Of a stretch of 64,000 nucleotides of DNA, positions 25,101 through 36,130 are shown piece by piece (within the stretch, counting starts at the first letter, position 1; each line of letters opens with the position of its first letter). Made by a program: the position numbers and the translations under genes. Source of the DNA: Trema orientale (Eukaryota; Streptophyta; Magnoliopsida; Rosales; Cannabaceae); contig JXTC01000030.1 in assembly GCA_002914845.1 (NCBI GenBank), positions 342,458 through 406,457 on the forward strand. The letters are read 5' to 3'. The notes beneath the pieces were generated by a model. The model was not told the DNA's origin. It ran no database searches and saw only the letters and a program-made list of their open reading frames with translations.

Positions 25101-26468
25101 ATTACTCTACCAGTCTGATCATCCAAATTTGGTGGCACCAACAAACCATTTCTCTTATTTTTAAGATTAAAGTAATCTTTAGATCTAAAAAAAAAAAAGA
25201 AAAAAGATTAAATAATCACATCTGATTAATTGAAAAGAAATGTTATGATATTATATATATATATATGGTTTTGACCTTTTTTCTCTATCAATGCTATTCC
25301 TTCCAGAATATTTATGATATTTTATATATATATATCCTATTCTTTCAAATCATTAGTTTTGCTATTCTTCAAATCCACTGGTCCATATATTTTTTTCTAT
25401 GAAAACAAATATCTGTATTGAGTACAGATCAAATGAAATCCATCTCATACCTATTTCTGTTTTGTGTCTACAAGTTTGCCTCTTTGTGCTTATTTGTCAA
25501 ATGAGTGATTTTTTTAAGTATTAAAGCTTTGACCCCCACCCCCTAACACAAAGCTTTGACTTTTTCTATGTACTTTTTTATTTTTATTAATTCAACTTCT
25601 GATCAATTTGAGGGTTATCGCTAATTCTTATGAGTGATTCTTATATTTGTTTTTCTCATATTTTGGGCATTCCTACTAGTAAAAATTCTAATTATTGTTT
25701 AGAAGTAGAAGTTGGAAAGTATCGCTCTAATTTGAGTATTGGCTTGTGTTCTAATTTATTCTTTGTTAGTGTAAATTATTATGGATTGCTTTTTTTTTTT
25801 CTTTAATCTTAGCTAGTGTTCTAATACTAGCATGTGGTTGTAATCCTAGCTAAGGGTATTTTTAAAATTATTTTTGTTTTTTCTTTGGGCAGTTTGGGAT
25901 CATTTTTTGGCCTATCTCAACTAGTTATTGCTGCAGGAGTAATTGAAGAGAGTAAGTCTTTGTTAGAAACTCAATTTTGACATCTGAAATTTCAAATTCT
26001 TTCCATCATGTACATATCACTGTTACTATACTTCTATTCTTTTGTATGCTCCATAGTATGATATTTTTCTAAAGCTTCTATGTTCTAGTTAATTATTTAT
26101 GTTTTTCTTAAGCTTACATCATGTATGTATTATTGTATGTGGGTTTAACTAATTTTCGATATTCTAATTTCTGAATATATATATATATATGTGTGTGTAA
26201 GTTTTGGTCTTAATTAAATATACAAACCTCAATTTTTATACAGTTATTTCAGCGTTAGTAATTTTAGTAACATAGTTTTGAAATTCCTTTTGTAGGTGGA
26301 ACCATTAATAGGATTTCTTTATTTCTTTGGAAACTTGAATATTGCACGTTGATTTCTTGGTATTTCTTTGAATGTTTAGTACTATATGCACCATAATCAC
26401 TATAATCTTTTTACTTATTCGGTTACATACTTATATATATATATATGTAACTTTCGTAGTCATCTAAT
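22131..26468. other. CACTA 5' internal non-coding region
   Basis: No supported coding region. Contents: a pair of similar blocks at about 22225-22265 and 22315-22360; a possible SINE-like piece at about 22380-22460; a further subterminal-like repeat stretch at about 22730-22930; a patch rich in GGCACGA/TGGCACAAC at about 22930-23180 that recalls a hAT-type terminal region (start AGAGTTGTCAAGAGGGTCG) with no right end found; AT microsatellites near 25250, 25325, 26175 and 26430. The stretch from about 24400 probably includes the promoter and leader of the transposase gene. Confidence 0.45.
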
Positions 26469-29400
26469 ATGAATCATGAGTGGATAAATATGTCAGATCG
26501 TTTATCTAGTCAGTACGTTGAGGGAGTCAACTACTTTATGTCTGTTGTAAAAAAGTGTCTAAACTTTGAAGGGAAGACCTCTTGTCCCTACACAATCTGT
26601 CTAAATCGAGAAATGCACCATCTTAATGTGATCAAGATGCATCTTCTTACTCGCAGGTTCTTGTCTAATTACACAACATGGTACCATCATGGTGAGGTAG
26701 TAGAAGAAGATGAAGGACCTGTAGTATACCAGATCCCAGTCGAGCAAGATGACTTAGCAGCTGCCTTGCATGATGTAACAGGTCTTCATTATTTTGACAT
26801 CGGCTCTACCAATAATGTTTTAATAGACGAGAGACTAGCCACAGAGTGTGAATGATATGGCAAGTTGCTAGATATTTTACAAACTCTCTTTACAAAGGGT
26901 GCAAAAATTTCTCTACGCTGACCTTCGTGATAAAATTAATGAATTTAAAGGTGTTAAATAAGTGGAGTGACACATCCTTTGAAATGTTTATAAAGTTATT
27001 TCATGAAGTTTTGCCCGAGAGAAATCATTGTCCACAAACGTATTATGAAACGAAGAAGCTTCTTTGTGATGTTGGCTTGGGTTCTGAGCAAACAGATGTT
27101 TGTGAACATGACTGCACACTCTTTTTCGGCAACTACAAAGACGCTGAAGTATGTCCTGTTTGTGGGTCAAGCCGGTATGTGCGGGCCAAAATTCCTCACA
27201 AGAGGCTATGCTACTTTCCAATCACACCTCGATTGCAGCATCTTTACAGTTCATGGCACACGGCTAAGGATATGCGTTGGCACAAAGAGCAGCGTGTTGA
27301 AGAACCAGGGGTTTTACGACATCTTGCAGATGGGAAAGTTTGGAAGAACTTTGATGAAACCTATCCTGATTTTGCTCCTGATCCTAGAAATGTCCGCATG
27401 GGTTTAGCTTCAGACATCTTTAACTCGTTTAGTAACATGTCCACATCATACAGTTTATGGCCTGTAATTCTTATTCCGTACAACCTTCCACCTTGGCATT
27501 CCATGCACCAAGATAACTACCCATTGTCATTACTAATTCTGGGTCCAAAGTCACCTGCAAAGGACTATGATGTCTTTCTTGAAGCATTAATTAAATAGTT
27601 GAAATTTTTATGGTGTAAAAGGGTTATGTCCTTTGATGCATATAGCGGATCAAATTTTACTCTTCGAGCATCTATCATATGGATCATTTCTGACTTTCCT
27701 GCATATGCATATTTGTCTGGCTGGAGTACTTCTAGTAAGCTTGCATGCCCAGTGTGTCTAGAAGATACACGATATAGGTGCATACGTGATAGACAATGTT
27801 TTATGGGACACCGAAGTTTCTTAGAGCGAAACCATTCTTAGAGAAAAAATAAGGAATTTGATGGTCAGAGCGAACGATGACCTTCTCCCCGTCATATTTC
27901 ACGTGATGACATTCTCAGGCAGTTAGAAAATGTCCCTATTAGAATTCCTGAAAAAGTGCCTAATAATGCTTTTGGAAAAAGAAAGCGGGGTGAGGATGAT
28001 CTTAATTGGTCAAAAAGGAACATATTATTCCAATTACCCTATTGGTCGAAGTTGTTATTACGTCACAATCTTGATGTTATGCACATAGAGAAAAATGTAT
28101 GTGATAATATCGTTGGGACGCTACTAAATATTGAAGGGAAATCAAAAGATACTCCAAAAGCCCGATTAGACTTAAAGGATATGAACATTCGTCCAGAGTT
28201 GTTGTTGAAGGAGACTGCACAAAGTAAAATTCAAAAGCCCCATGCTAGTTACACATTGACAAAAAATGAGTCCAAAGAGCTTTGTAATTTTATTCGATCA
28301 GTTCGATCACCCGATGGGTATGCTTCAAATATTAGTAGATGTATGATAGATAACAATAAGTTGTCTGGGATGAAAACTCATGATTGTCACATGTTGCTTC
28401 AAAAGATTTTGCCAGTCACACTTCTCCCCTATCTGACAAAGCAAATTCATGGAATATTGATTGAATTGTGTCAATTCTTCCAAAAATTTTGTGCAAAGAC
28501 TTTATAGGTTGAGGAGCTTAAAGTGATGAAAAAATGGATTATTTTAATATTATGTAAGCTTGAGAAAATTTTTCCCCCAGCATTTTTTACGATAATGGTT
28601 CATTTGTGTGTCCATTTACCTGAAATAGCCTTATTAGGTGGGCCAGTCTCATTTAGATGGATGTTCGGGATAGAACGTCGTATGGGAACATACAAGTGAT
28701 ATATGAGAAACTCAGCACGTCTAGATAGATCAATTGCTAAAGCTTATATGGTTGATGAAAGTGTGACATTTTTGTCTAAATATATACATAATATCACAAC
28801 GAGATTCAACTGCTCAGATCAAAATTGGGATCAACTTGCTCCACATTTTCAGTTGGATGTATTCAATGGAAAAGTTCGCACCTTTAGAGCTTTTTTGGTT
28901 GAATCTCTCGAGGAATCAAGAGAGGTGGTGCAATGGTATGAACAATTATACCGATGAAAACTTTGACAAATATTTCAAGTGAGTATTAATATTTTACTCC
29001 TTATCTGATTTCTAATTTAATTCTGTTTCAATATAGATTTGTTCTTATTTTTGTAAATCCACCAGAGAACACTGAAATCTCTTAGAAGATAGGGGTATGA
29101 CAGATGATGAGATAAATACAATTCAAAAACAAGAATTCCCAAATTGGTTCAAGACCGAGGTAAAATCTAATGAATTAAACCCTTTTTCTTTTTACTTTCA
29201 ATGTCATTTATGCATCTTGCTTCTGCACCAGATGTCGAGCTTACGTGTTCAAGGGTCAGCTGAAGCTATTGATAATTTGTACTCACTAGCATAAGGCCGC
29301 TTAGACTGCTACAAATGATGGCGTAGTTGTATTGTGAATGGTGTCCGTTTTCGGTATAAAGATCGTGATGACACCTTACAGACACAATGCAGTAGGGTAT

Positions 29401-30058
29401 GTACTCTAGGTAATTATGAACTAGATGAGCTTGTCTACTATGGTATTCTGGTTGAAATATTAGAGCTATCATTCATCTTTGATCGTAAAATTTTTGTGTT
29501 CTGTTGTATTGGTTCAATTCCAATCCACATGGTAGAAATGTACATGTTGATTATAATCTTACTTCTATCAATGTTAGTACTCAATAGTACTTGGACGAGC
29601 CATTTATCTTGGCAACACAAGTACAACAAGTGTTTTACTTTGAAGATAAGAGTCGGTGTTTGAATTGGAAAGTGGCACAGAAAGTTAACCATCGCAACGT
29701 ATTTGATGTTCTAGAGCGTGAAGAGGTTGATGATGCAGATATTATTAATGAGGTCTACCAAGAGGAAGATGCAAATGGTTTACCGCCTTTTCATCTAACT
29801 GAAGAGGTGGTCGAACAATCTTACTTGGTAAGACGAGATGTTCATCTGATAACTATTTCCGATCAGCTTGTTGTAGAACTAAGTATCATTCAAGAAGACC
29901 TAAACCATTCTAATAATGTTGAAGAAGAAGATTTCTATGATGATGGACAACCGTTCGTAAATAAAGACGACGAATTCGTACTTTCTGAAGGAGAATCCAA
30001 TGACTCTGATGATGAAACTGATGAACTCAATGATGATTATGATGACGTAGCTTCATAG
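26469..30058 (+). pseudogene. TNPD-like CACTA transposase gene (Transposase_21), decayed
   Basis: Domains in order: a transposase-associated N-terminal domain (26469-26855; GVNYF, CPYTICLN, WYHHGE); the Transposase_21 core (26852-28507; CEHDCTLFFGNY, CPVCGSSRY, LGPKSPAKDYD, then NLDVMHIEKNVCDN); a DUF4218-type part (about 28620-28957; FRWMFGIERRMG, SVTFLSKYI); and a DUF4216-type part (29334-30058; EPFILATQVQQVFYFED) with a very acidic tail. TNPD-type proteins cut CACTA ends. Defects: a frame change near 26852, in-frame stops at 27596, 27839, 28505 and about 28697, and further frame changes toward the 3' end, some of which may be introns (about 28981-29066 and 29163-29232). Not functional as it stands. 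Confidence 0.85.
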
Positions 30059-30145
30059 ATTGTATGATATTAGTGAATGAATTCTTTTGAATATTGTATA
30101 GTTTATTATATGACAATTAATATTTTATAATGCAGATCTTTACTT

Positions 30146-31790
30146 ATGGCTGGTGGAGCATCTCAGAGGGGTGGTCGGATGTGGGGCATTTCACGTACTA
30201 TCTCAACTCGATCGACACCGGTAAATCCTCCTAGCTCATCCACTTCAACTGGTAGTGCAATAAGCTCATCTGCAACTAGGTCAGATGCATCTTCATCGAC
30301 GGGTATGATTTTTTTTGTCCTCTTTGGTGTTTAAATTAAATTTATTTTTATATTCTAATCCTTAAAACTAATTTTTTTTTATTCTTAATCTTAAAGAACC
30401 TTCCGTCACTTGGACCGACGCATGACAAGGGCACCCTCAATATTGCTAGGGCTGTGACAACTGGCAAGTTATCTGTTTCTTTTGATTCAAACTGTCAGCA
30501 GGTAATTTATAACAATGCTGAGAGTTTTAATAATGAGTGTAGCTACATTATTCACAAGCATGGGTCCTTTCATTATAAGGACTGGAGGTATGTACCTGAG
30601 TAGGTTTTAGCACAGTTGCGACACTATCTTCTGGTTAGTAATATGTTCTTTTTATTTTTTATAAGTTTTTACTCTTAATTTTACTATTATTAAACATCTT
30701 AACATTGCAGGAAATGTTTGACATTAACCTTAGAGATGGACTTGCAAGGAAGGTAGTAGATGAGCAAATACGGCGTGCATAGAGAGGTCAAAAATACAAA
30801 CTCCACACATATTTCAAGGAGATAGGAGGAGAGCAAGACCCAACCAAGGCCAAGTCATTGCGCCATGAGGAAGTAAAAGAGCAAATAGATTGGGAGTACC
30901 TTTGTGACCTATGGAGTAGCCAAACTTTTTTGGTAAGTTATTTTTTTTTTATTTCGCATTATTTCTATGTTATAGATCAAATTACGAATTAATGTAATTA
31001 TTGCTGTTTAAAATTTTTATAGGAACGGTCACAACAGAATTCTAACAGTCGGTCAAAGCGAAAGTAAGAGTCGAGGAACGGGTAGAAAAAAACCCCTCAC
31101 CACCATATCACACAAGGAAGAGTTTTAGATGATAAAACAAGACAAATTGAGACATAGCGTATGATGCACTTTAACCCCGAGACTGGATGGACAGGCCCAG
31201 ACTTGTAAAGCTTATATGTAAGTTTTTAGATTTACCTTTGTTTAGTTTATCGAACATTAAGTATTGCCTTTAATTTTAAATTTAATTCTTTTTCACATTT
31301 TGAATATAGGATCGCATGCTGGAGTTGAGGTCGCAGAATTTTCCAGAGGACATGTCTGATAAGGATATCTTGGAACGTGTACTAGGTCATCATTCTGTGC
31401 GACTTAAAGGGTGGGCAAGATCCCTTACTACCAACAATTAGACCGATATACCAGACTCTACTAATGGGCGCCCTACTTATGCTAAGCTTTGTGCAGAGTT
31501 AACTGCTATGAAGAACCGACTACATGAGGTTGAAGGCGGCCTTGATGAGTGTCGTCATGTACTCTGAAGTCAGGGCTATATGCCCCCTCCGAGCTTTGGT
31601 ATCGTATCTGACCAAAGCTCTGGCCCCGCCTCATGACAACATTCTAGATTTCATTTACCCACCTCTTACCACGAGGCCCATCGCTATTCCACCACCACCC
31701 AAGAGCATGATTCTTGTTAGATCAATATTTATTTTCCTTTTATATTATTCGTTATTTTCAGACTTGAACTTCTTGAATACATTATAATTT
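30146..31790 (+). pseudogene. TNPA-like CACTA accessory gene (Transposase_24), decayed
   Basis: The first exon (30146-30300) encodes a Gly/Ser/Thr-rich leader (MAGGASQRGGRMWG). Next, about 30400-30500, THDKGTLNIARAVTTGKLSV is followed by IIHKHGSFHYKDW (30545-30590), EMFDINLRDGLARK (30715-30755), LRHEEVKEQIDWEYLCDLW (about 30860-30920), TYRMMHFNPETGW (31150-31190), SDKDILERVLGHH (31350-31395) and a short coiled coil ELTAMKNRLHEVEGGLDE (31495-31550). This order is that of the Ptta/En/Spm Transposase_24 family, which binds subterminal repeats. Likely introns at about 30301-30395, 30635-30710, 30932-31020 and 31220-31308. Several in-frame stops (for example after FHYKDWRYVPE and in LTTNN-stop) show it is broken. 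Confidence 0.7.
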
Positions 31791-32009
31791 GTTTATGACT
31801 TTTGAAAATGCACCTTTTTTTCTTAGATTATTAAGTTTTGGTATATTATGTTACTTATGATTTTTTCGATAATGTACTTTTTTATGGATTATGGGATTAT
31901 GTTATGATCTTTTACAAACAGATTAATTTTTTTATAATTATAAAAATTATTAAATTTTAAATCTAAAACTAAAATAAAGTAGTATAATAATTTAAAATAA
32001 ATTATAGTT

Positions 32010-32717
32010 TTATCAACACATTATAATATTTACCCACATGTTAAAAATCATCAAATAGAATTGAATTATTTAGTATCTACATAAAAAATTCTTTTATCCA
32101 CATATTTTGACATATGACGTGTCAATACATGTCAATTGCTTACGTCATAAAATTTTAGCACACGTGGCAAGATATAAATCCACATCAACTGACACATATA
32201 CGCCATGTGTACTGCCAAATCACATGCCACGTCACCATAGGATTTGCCACATCGTCTCTATATCACTGACACATCATCGATATGTCATCGTCACGTCATC
32301 TCCTGACATATCATCACCACATCATCGATATGTCATCATCACGTCATCTCCACATCATTGCTACATCATCGATATGTTATTACCACATCATATCCATGTC
32401 ATCACTACATCATTATTATCTCATCTCCACATCATTGCCATGTCATCGCCATGACATAATCCAGGTCATCTAATACCTCGTCGCCACGTAATTATCTTAT
32501 TTTATTATACAAACTATTTCCTACACATAATTTATGTAGATAAAATATTATTTATCTACACATAGAAAATGTGTAGGTAAATACATTTCTCTACATAGAA
32601 TTGCCCACACATTTTGACATTTTTCAAATGTGTAGGTAAAGAATTTTACCTACATTTTGTAGCTTTTTAACTACACAAAAATGTGCGGGTAAAACCCTAC
32701 ACATGGTTCAAGTGTTG
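32010..32717 (+). repeat. CACTA 3' subterminal repeat zone and decayed terminus
   Basis: Units complementary to the left-end motif recur: TTTACCCACATG near 32030, TGTGTAGGTAAA near 32570 and 32630, TTTACCTACATTTTG near 32645 and TGTGCGGGTAAA near 32683. The last 25 bp have drifted from a perfect inverted copy of the left end, so the exact end may be off by a few bases. Confidence 0.65.
32265..32475 (+). repeat. Minisatellite inside the CACTA 3' zone
   Basis: About eleven imperfect units of roughly 18 bp of the form CACATCATCGATATGTCATC follow each other, with ACGTCATCTC variants. It reads as open frames on the plus strand only because of its repeat structure; no protein is inferred. Confidence 0.7.
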
Positions 32718-33769
32718 TTTCGATCGAACTATGTGGTAATGAATTAGTTACTTTATTTCTGAACAAATTATGAGTTTGCAAATATTGAAAAGACGCCTTT
32801 ATAATTGCAATTATAGGTTCACACTCTACTATGCGGCTTTGTCAAGGAATGAATTGATTCGCATTTACTGAAGAAGCAAGATCCTTGTTATCTATGATTA
32901 TATGTATAACATGTAGAATCTAGATATTCTGCACTCGAAAAATATATCTGTGTAGATTCAATGATCATATGAGTGGGGCCTAATGGTCAGCTGGCACAGA
33001 GCCTCTCTTATGGTTGTGACGGATCTCTGGCAGAGAAGTGCAACTGCACTTGGACTTTTCTCAAGTCCATTTTTGTCATGTCACGAACAGTATTTCCAGC
33101 TTTTCTATAGACCAATCAGAATTCATATTCGTGCAACCTTACTCGTTCACGTCCGCAGCTGATTTTATGCCTTGACTCAGATTTCTAATGAAAATATTAA
33201 CGTGACAGAATGAAACACAAAAAATTAAATAAATAATTTACCGAAGATGAAGAAGTAGTTTTTCCCTTAGTGAATTGTCCATTCAGCTATCATTCAAGAG
33301 TTGAAAGCCAAAATTTAATGCTTTAAGTATTCTACGTTATTTTTCAGCAAAAAATAGAAAAAAAATGTAAAAAGTATTCATCTTTATCAGCATTGGAAAT
33401 GCGATGGCCTGGGTAATATCACCTTCTCGAGGTATATAGAAACTGTTTTTTCCCCATAGGCAAACGATTGGAGGAAAAAGTAAGGAAATAAAAGGGTTAT
33501 CAAAACTTGAGAGAACATAAGGTAAGCAAAAATTGTAAGCGCAGTGGAGGTAAAATGCCATTTAATTTATGAACTCATAATTATAATTAATTTATGAACT
33601 TATAATTATTTTAGTTGTTTTTTGTATAATAAACAAACTATACAGATATATTTATTAGTGTACAACATACTTTATGAACCTATAATTATTATTAATTAAG
33701 GTCAAATAAAATACTTTATACGTTTGTATATTTATGGTTATCTACCAAGCTTGTCACTATTTTTAGCAG
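32718..33769. other. Intergenic DNA, no supported gene
   Basis: Sequence between the CACTA right end and the RNase H1-domain ORF. Chance ORFs only. The repeat ATAATTATTTATGAACTTATAA occurs in variants at about 33565-33690. Confidence 0.45.
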
Positions 33770-33788
33770 ATGCCACGAAAGAAATGCT

Positions 33789-34139
33789 ATGTCATTTATG
33801 AGGAATGGAGGCCAGGATATATATATATATATGCCATGGGCAGACTGTCAGAAACAAGTTTCTGGTTACAGACACAACATATATAGAGGGTTCGAATCTA
33901 TATCTGAAGCTATCGAGTCATATACATCCTACCAGAAGAACTATATAAATTATCAACATTCATACCCAATCCAACATGTAGCATATTCATCATCAAATAT
34001 AGATGAGTTAGTGAGAGGAATGTCACCAGGTAACATTAATGCAGGTACTTTTGCCATGGGTTGCTTGCTAGGTTCACTGGCATCAACGTTTGAGTCAACC
34101 AACTCAATCCAAAGTAGCGAGGAAGAAAACCCAAAATGA
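33789..34139 (+). CDS. Small protein with RNase H1 N-terminal (hybrid-binding) type domain
   Basis: A 116-codon ORF carries near its start WADCQKQVSGY followed by NIYRGFESISEA, the signature of the small domain at the N-terminus of eukaryotic RNase H1, which binds RNA-DNA hybrids. The same fold occurs in the P6 inclusion protein of caulimoviruses. The rest is Ser/Tyr-rich and ends in an acidic tail (SSEEENPK); there is no RNase H catalytic domain. A good acceptor (TTTTAGCAG) lies just upstream near 33769, so the true gene may start earlier and include an upstream exon. Plants often have such single-domain proteins. Host gene or gene remnant is most likely; a fossil of viral origin is less likely since no other viral domain is near. 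Confidence 0.5.
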   Translation: MSFMRNGGQDIYIYMPWADCQKQVSGYRHNIYRGFESISEAIESYTSYQKNYINYQHSYPIQHVAYSSSNIDELVRGMSPGNINAGTFAMGCLLGSLASTFESTNSIQSSEEENPK

Positions 34140-35818
34140 ATTTGGCAGGTTTTGTTATTTAGGCCACATGGTCTGGGTTTGTAGTAGTATGTACACAAGG
34201 AATTTAATTCTATTTTCCTTTTAAGTTGAGGATGACTAATGGGTGTTCATGGCATTTTATTATGTTTTTCACTTTCCGTTATGTCAGACTTTTTTTTCTA
34301 AGATTATGGATGTTAAATTAGGTCAATGGCATTCGTTTGATCTCTGTATTTTTGTAACCCATTACTATGGGAATACTCGGCTTTGGCTCTATGCCTTATA
34401 ATTAATGAATGACTCGCTTATTAAACAAAGAAATAAAAAATATAAAAAAATAAATAAAGCTCTGGCATTTGTGCCTTTACTGTCATATTGAGTAAGTTTA
34501 GCTTAAAGTATAACAGTTTAAATATTATCATATAGTTGCTTTATTTTTTTAATATTTTAAAAGCCGATGATAAAATATGTCGTATAGAACCTTAATAATA
34601 GTTTACATTAACTAAATTCGCTAATACACTACTTAATATGCTACGAATCCTTAATACTATTTGTGAAAGTAGAGAAAAATTGGATACAATTTTTTGATTA
34701 AATTCATAAATCTGACATTAAAATAATATTAACATTCTTTCACATGCCGATGTAAGAGATAAATTAGGTCAAATTAAGTTTAGATTATTTAATTTGAATT
34801 TATATATCAGGATTTAATTTTATTTGCTTTAGAGTTTTAATTTAATTAGTTTTGTTTTGATTAAGATTTAAATAAAACAAGAAAAGAAAGAAATAAATTC
34901 GGGAAAAAAAGCATTTCACTCGCACATGTGAAAAAGAAGAGTCATGCACGATCTCGCCTGTCAGATCAAGAACCAGGCCATTGGATTGGGCGTATGCAGA
35001 ACCCATGCGGGTTCACGTGAGTGGAGGCAAAGGAGAAAGCTAGGGGCCGTGTGCATCAGGCTGCTGCAGGAGTCTCCAGCCGTGTCAGTTCCTATGCTCT
35101 GTGGCCCTCGTACAGCCGGTTCTGCAGCAATTAAAGATGCGCCACATCAGTCAATTGACTCTGCTTTTCCCTTCCTCCAATCACGAGCCAGATTTATGCT
35201 AAGCTCACATTAATAAAGGATTATATATATTCTTCCATTACTCTTATTTACATTAAGAACAAGTTCTTTGGTCGTATAACATGTTGTACTTTAATTCCCT
35301 ACAATACATAAAAATGGATTAGATAAATTTTGAAACATAAATCTTTATTTTAAAAAAGTGGTACTCATAAATACTATTTTTTTAATGCTTTATTTATGAA
35401 ATGTCCATTACTTAATATTATCCTTCACATGTACCGCAAACACTTAATTGATGCATTTGCTTTTTATTACTAACCCAAAATTGGGCCATGTAATCAGTAA
35501 TCAACAATAGAAATGACAGTATTATGAAGATTCTACCAAAAGAAAAGTTGAAAAGTTTAATTGAAGCAATTTAATAAACTCAAAATATTCCCCAAATGCA
35601 AAGGTGTAACAAAGTTACTAAATATGTAATATGCAGTTTTCAATAAAATATATATAAATCTACAAATCTTAAAACAGAATGATATTATTTCCAATTTTAT
35701 ACGACATTGAGTAATAGAATAAACTTGAATAGCTTGACTTGAATTAAAGTTCAATAATATGATCTCAAGTTGACTAGCTTCACCAGAATTTACTGTCGTT
35801 TTCTTCACCTAAAGATGT
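34140..35818. other. Intergenic DNA with a GC-rich patch
   Basis: The first 250 bp are probably the 3' untranslated region of the preceding ORF. At about 34930-35215 base composition turns markedly GC-rich relative to all flanks and includes an 89-codon plus-strand ORF with no recognisable domain; a TATA-like GGATTATATATATTC follows at about 35218. It has the feel of part of a transposon terminal region, but I found no matching ends. Confidence 0.4.
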
Positions 35819-36130
35819 AGGCCTCGTTTGGTTTACCCATTTGAATGAATTTATTTAAATAGAAATTATAAAATGAGTTATAATTAGAATAAGAGACATT
35901 TGAAGTGAAATAAAGTAGAATGAATGATAATTAGAATATGAGACATTAGAATAGACCACTTAAAAACACCTCCTAAGCTCTATTCGTATTGGAAGACATA
36001 AAAAAACTCATTCTAATGGTTGATCTGACTGATGGACTATTTGAATGAAAAAATTGAATTGTTGAAATAAATACTCATTCTAATAGGTTTTCTATCTGAA
36101 TGGAATAAAATAGGTGAAACAAATGGGGTT
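35819..36130 (+). repeat. Short TIR element, family 'GGGCCCGTTTGG', copy B
   Basis: Begins AGGCCTCGTTTGGTTTACCC and ends GGTGAAACAAATGGGGTT, which are diverged versions of the copy C termini. The interior shares TTATAATTAGAATAAGAGACAT and the Gly-free AT-rich GAATG blocks of the other copies. More diverged than copy C, hence older. Non-coding. Confidence 0.7.

Larger units (their letters stand above)
21078..32717 (+). mobile_element. CACTA (En/Spm) DNA transposon, about 11.6 kb, decayed
   Basis: The left end at 21078 is CACTACAAGAAA, the classic CACTA terminus, followed by TTTACCCACA. The right end near 32717 is diverged (GGTTCAAGTGTTG against the expected TTTCTTGTAGTG), but just inside it the complement of TTTACCYACA is clear (GTGCGGGTAAA at 32683-32694). 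About 1 kb at the left and 0.7 kb at the right are filled with the subterminal motif. Between lie a TNPD-like transposase gene (Transposase_21 type) and a TNPA-like gene (Transposase_24 type), both on plus. Flanking trinucleotides are TCT and TTT, so the 3-bp target duplication is not clean. Both genes carry stops, so it is not autonomous. Confidence 0.85.

Noticed and set aside
32107-32473. ORFs of 115 and 63 codons rich in Ser, His and Thr
   Set aside because: They are readings of the CACTA minisatellite, not genes.
34750-35330. Possible complete LTR or TRIM element around the GC-rich patch
   Set aside because: A TG start (TGTAAGAGATAAATTAGG near 34751) is possible, but no matching CA end with the same 5-bp flank was found.
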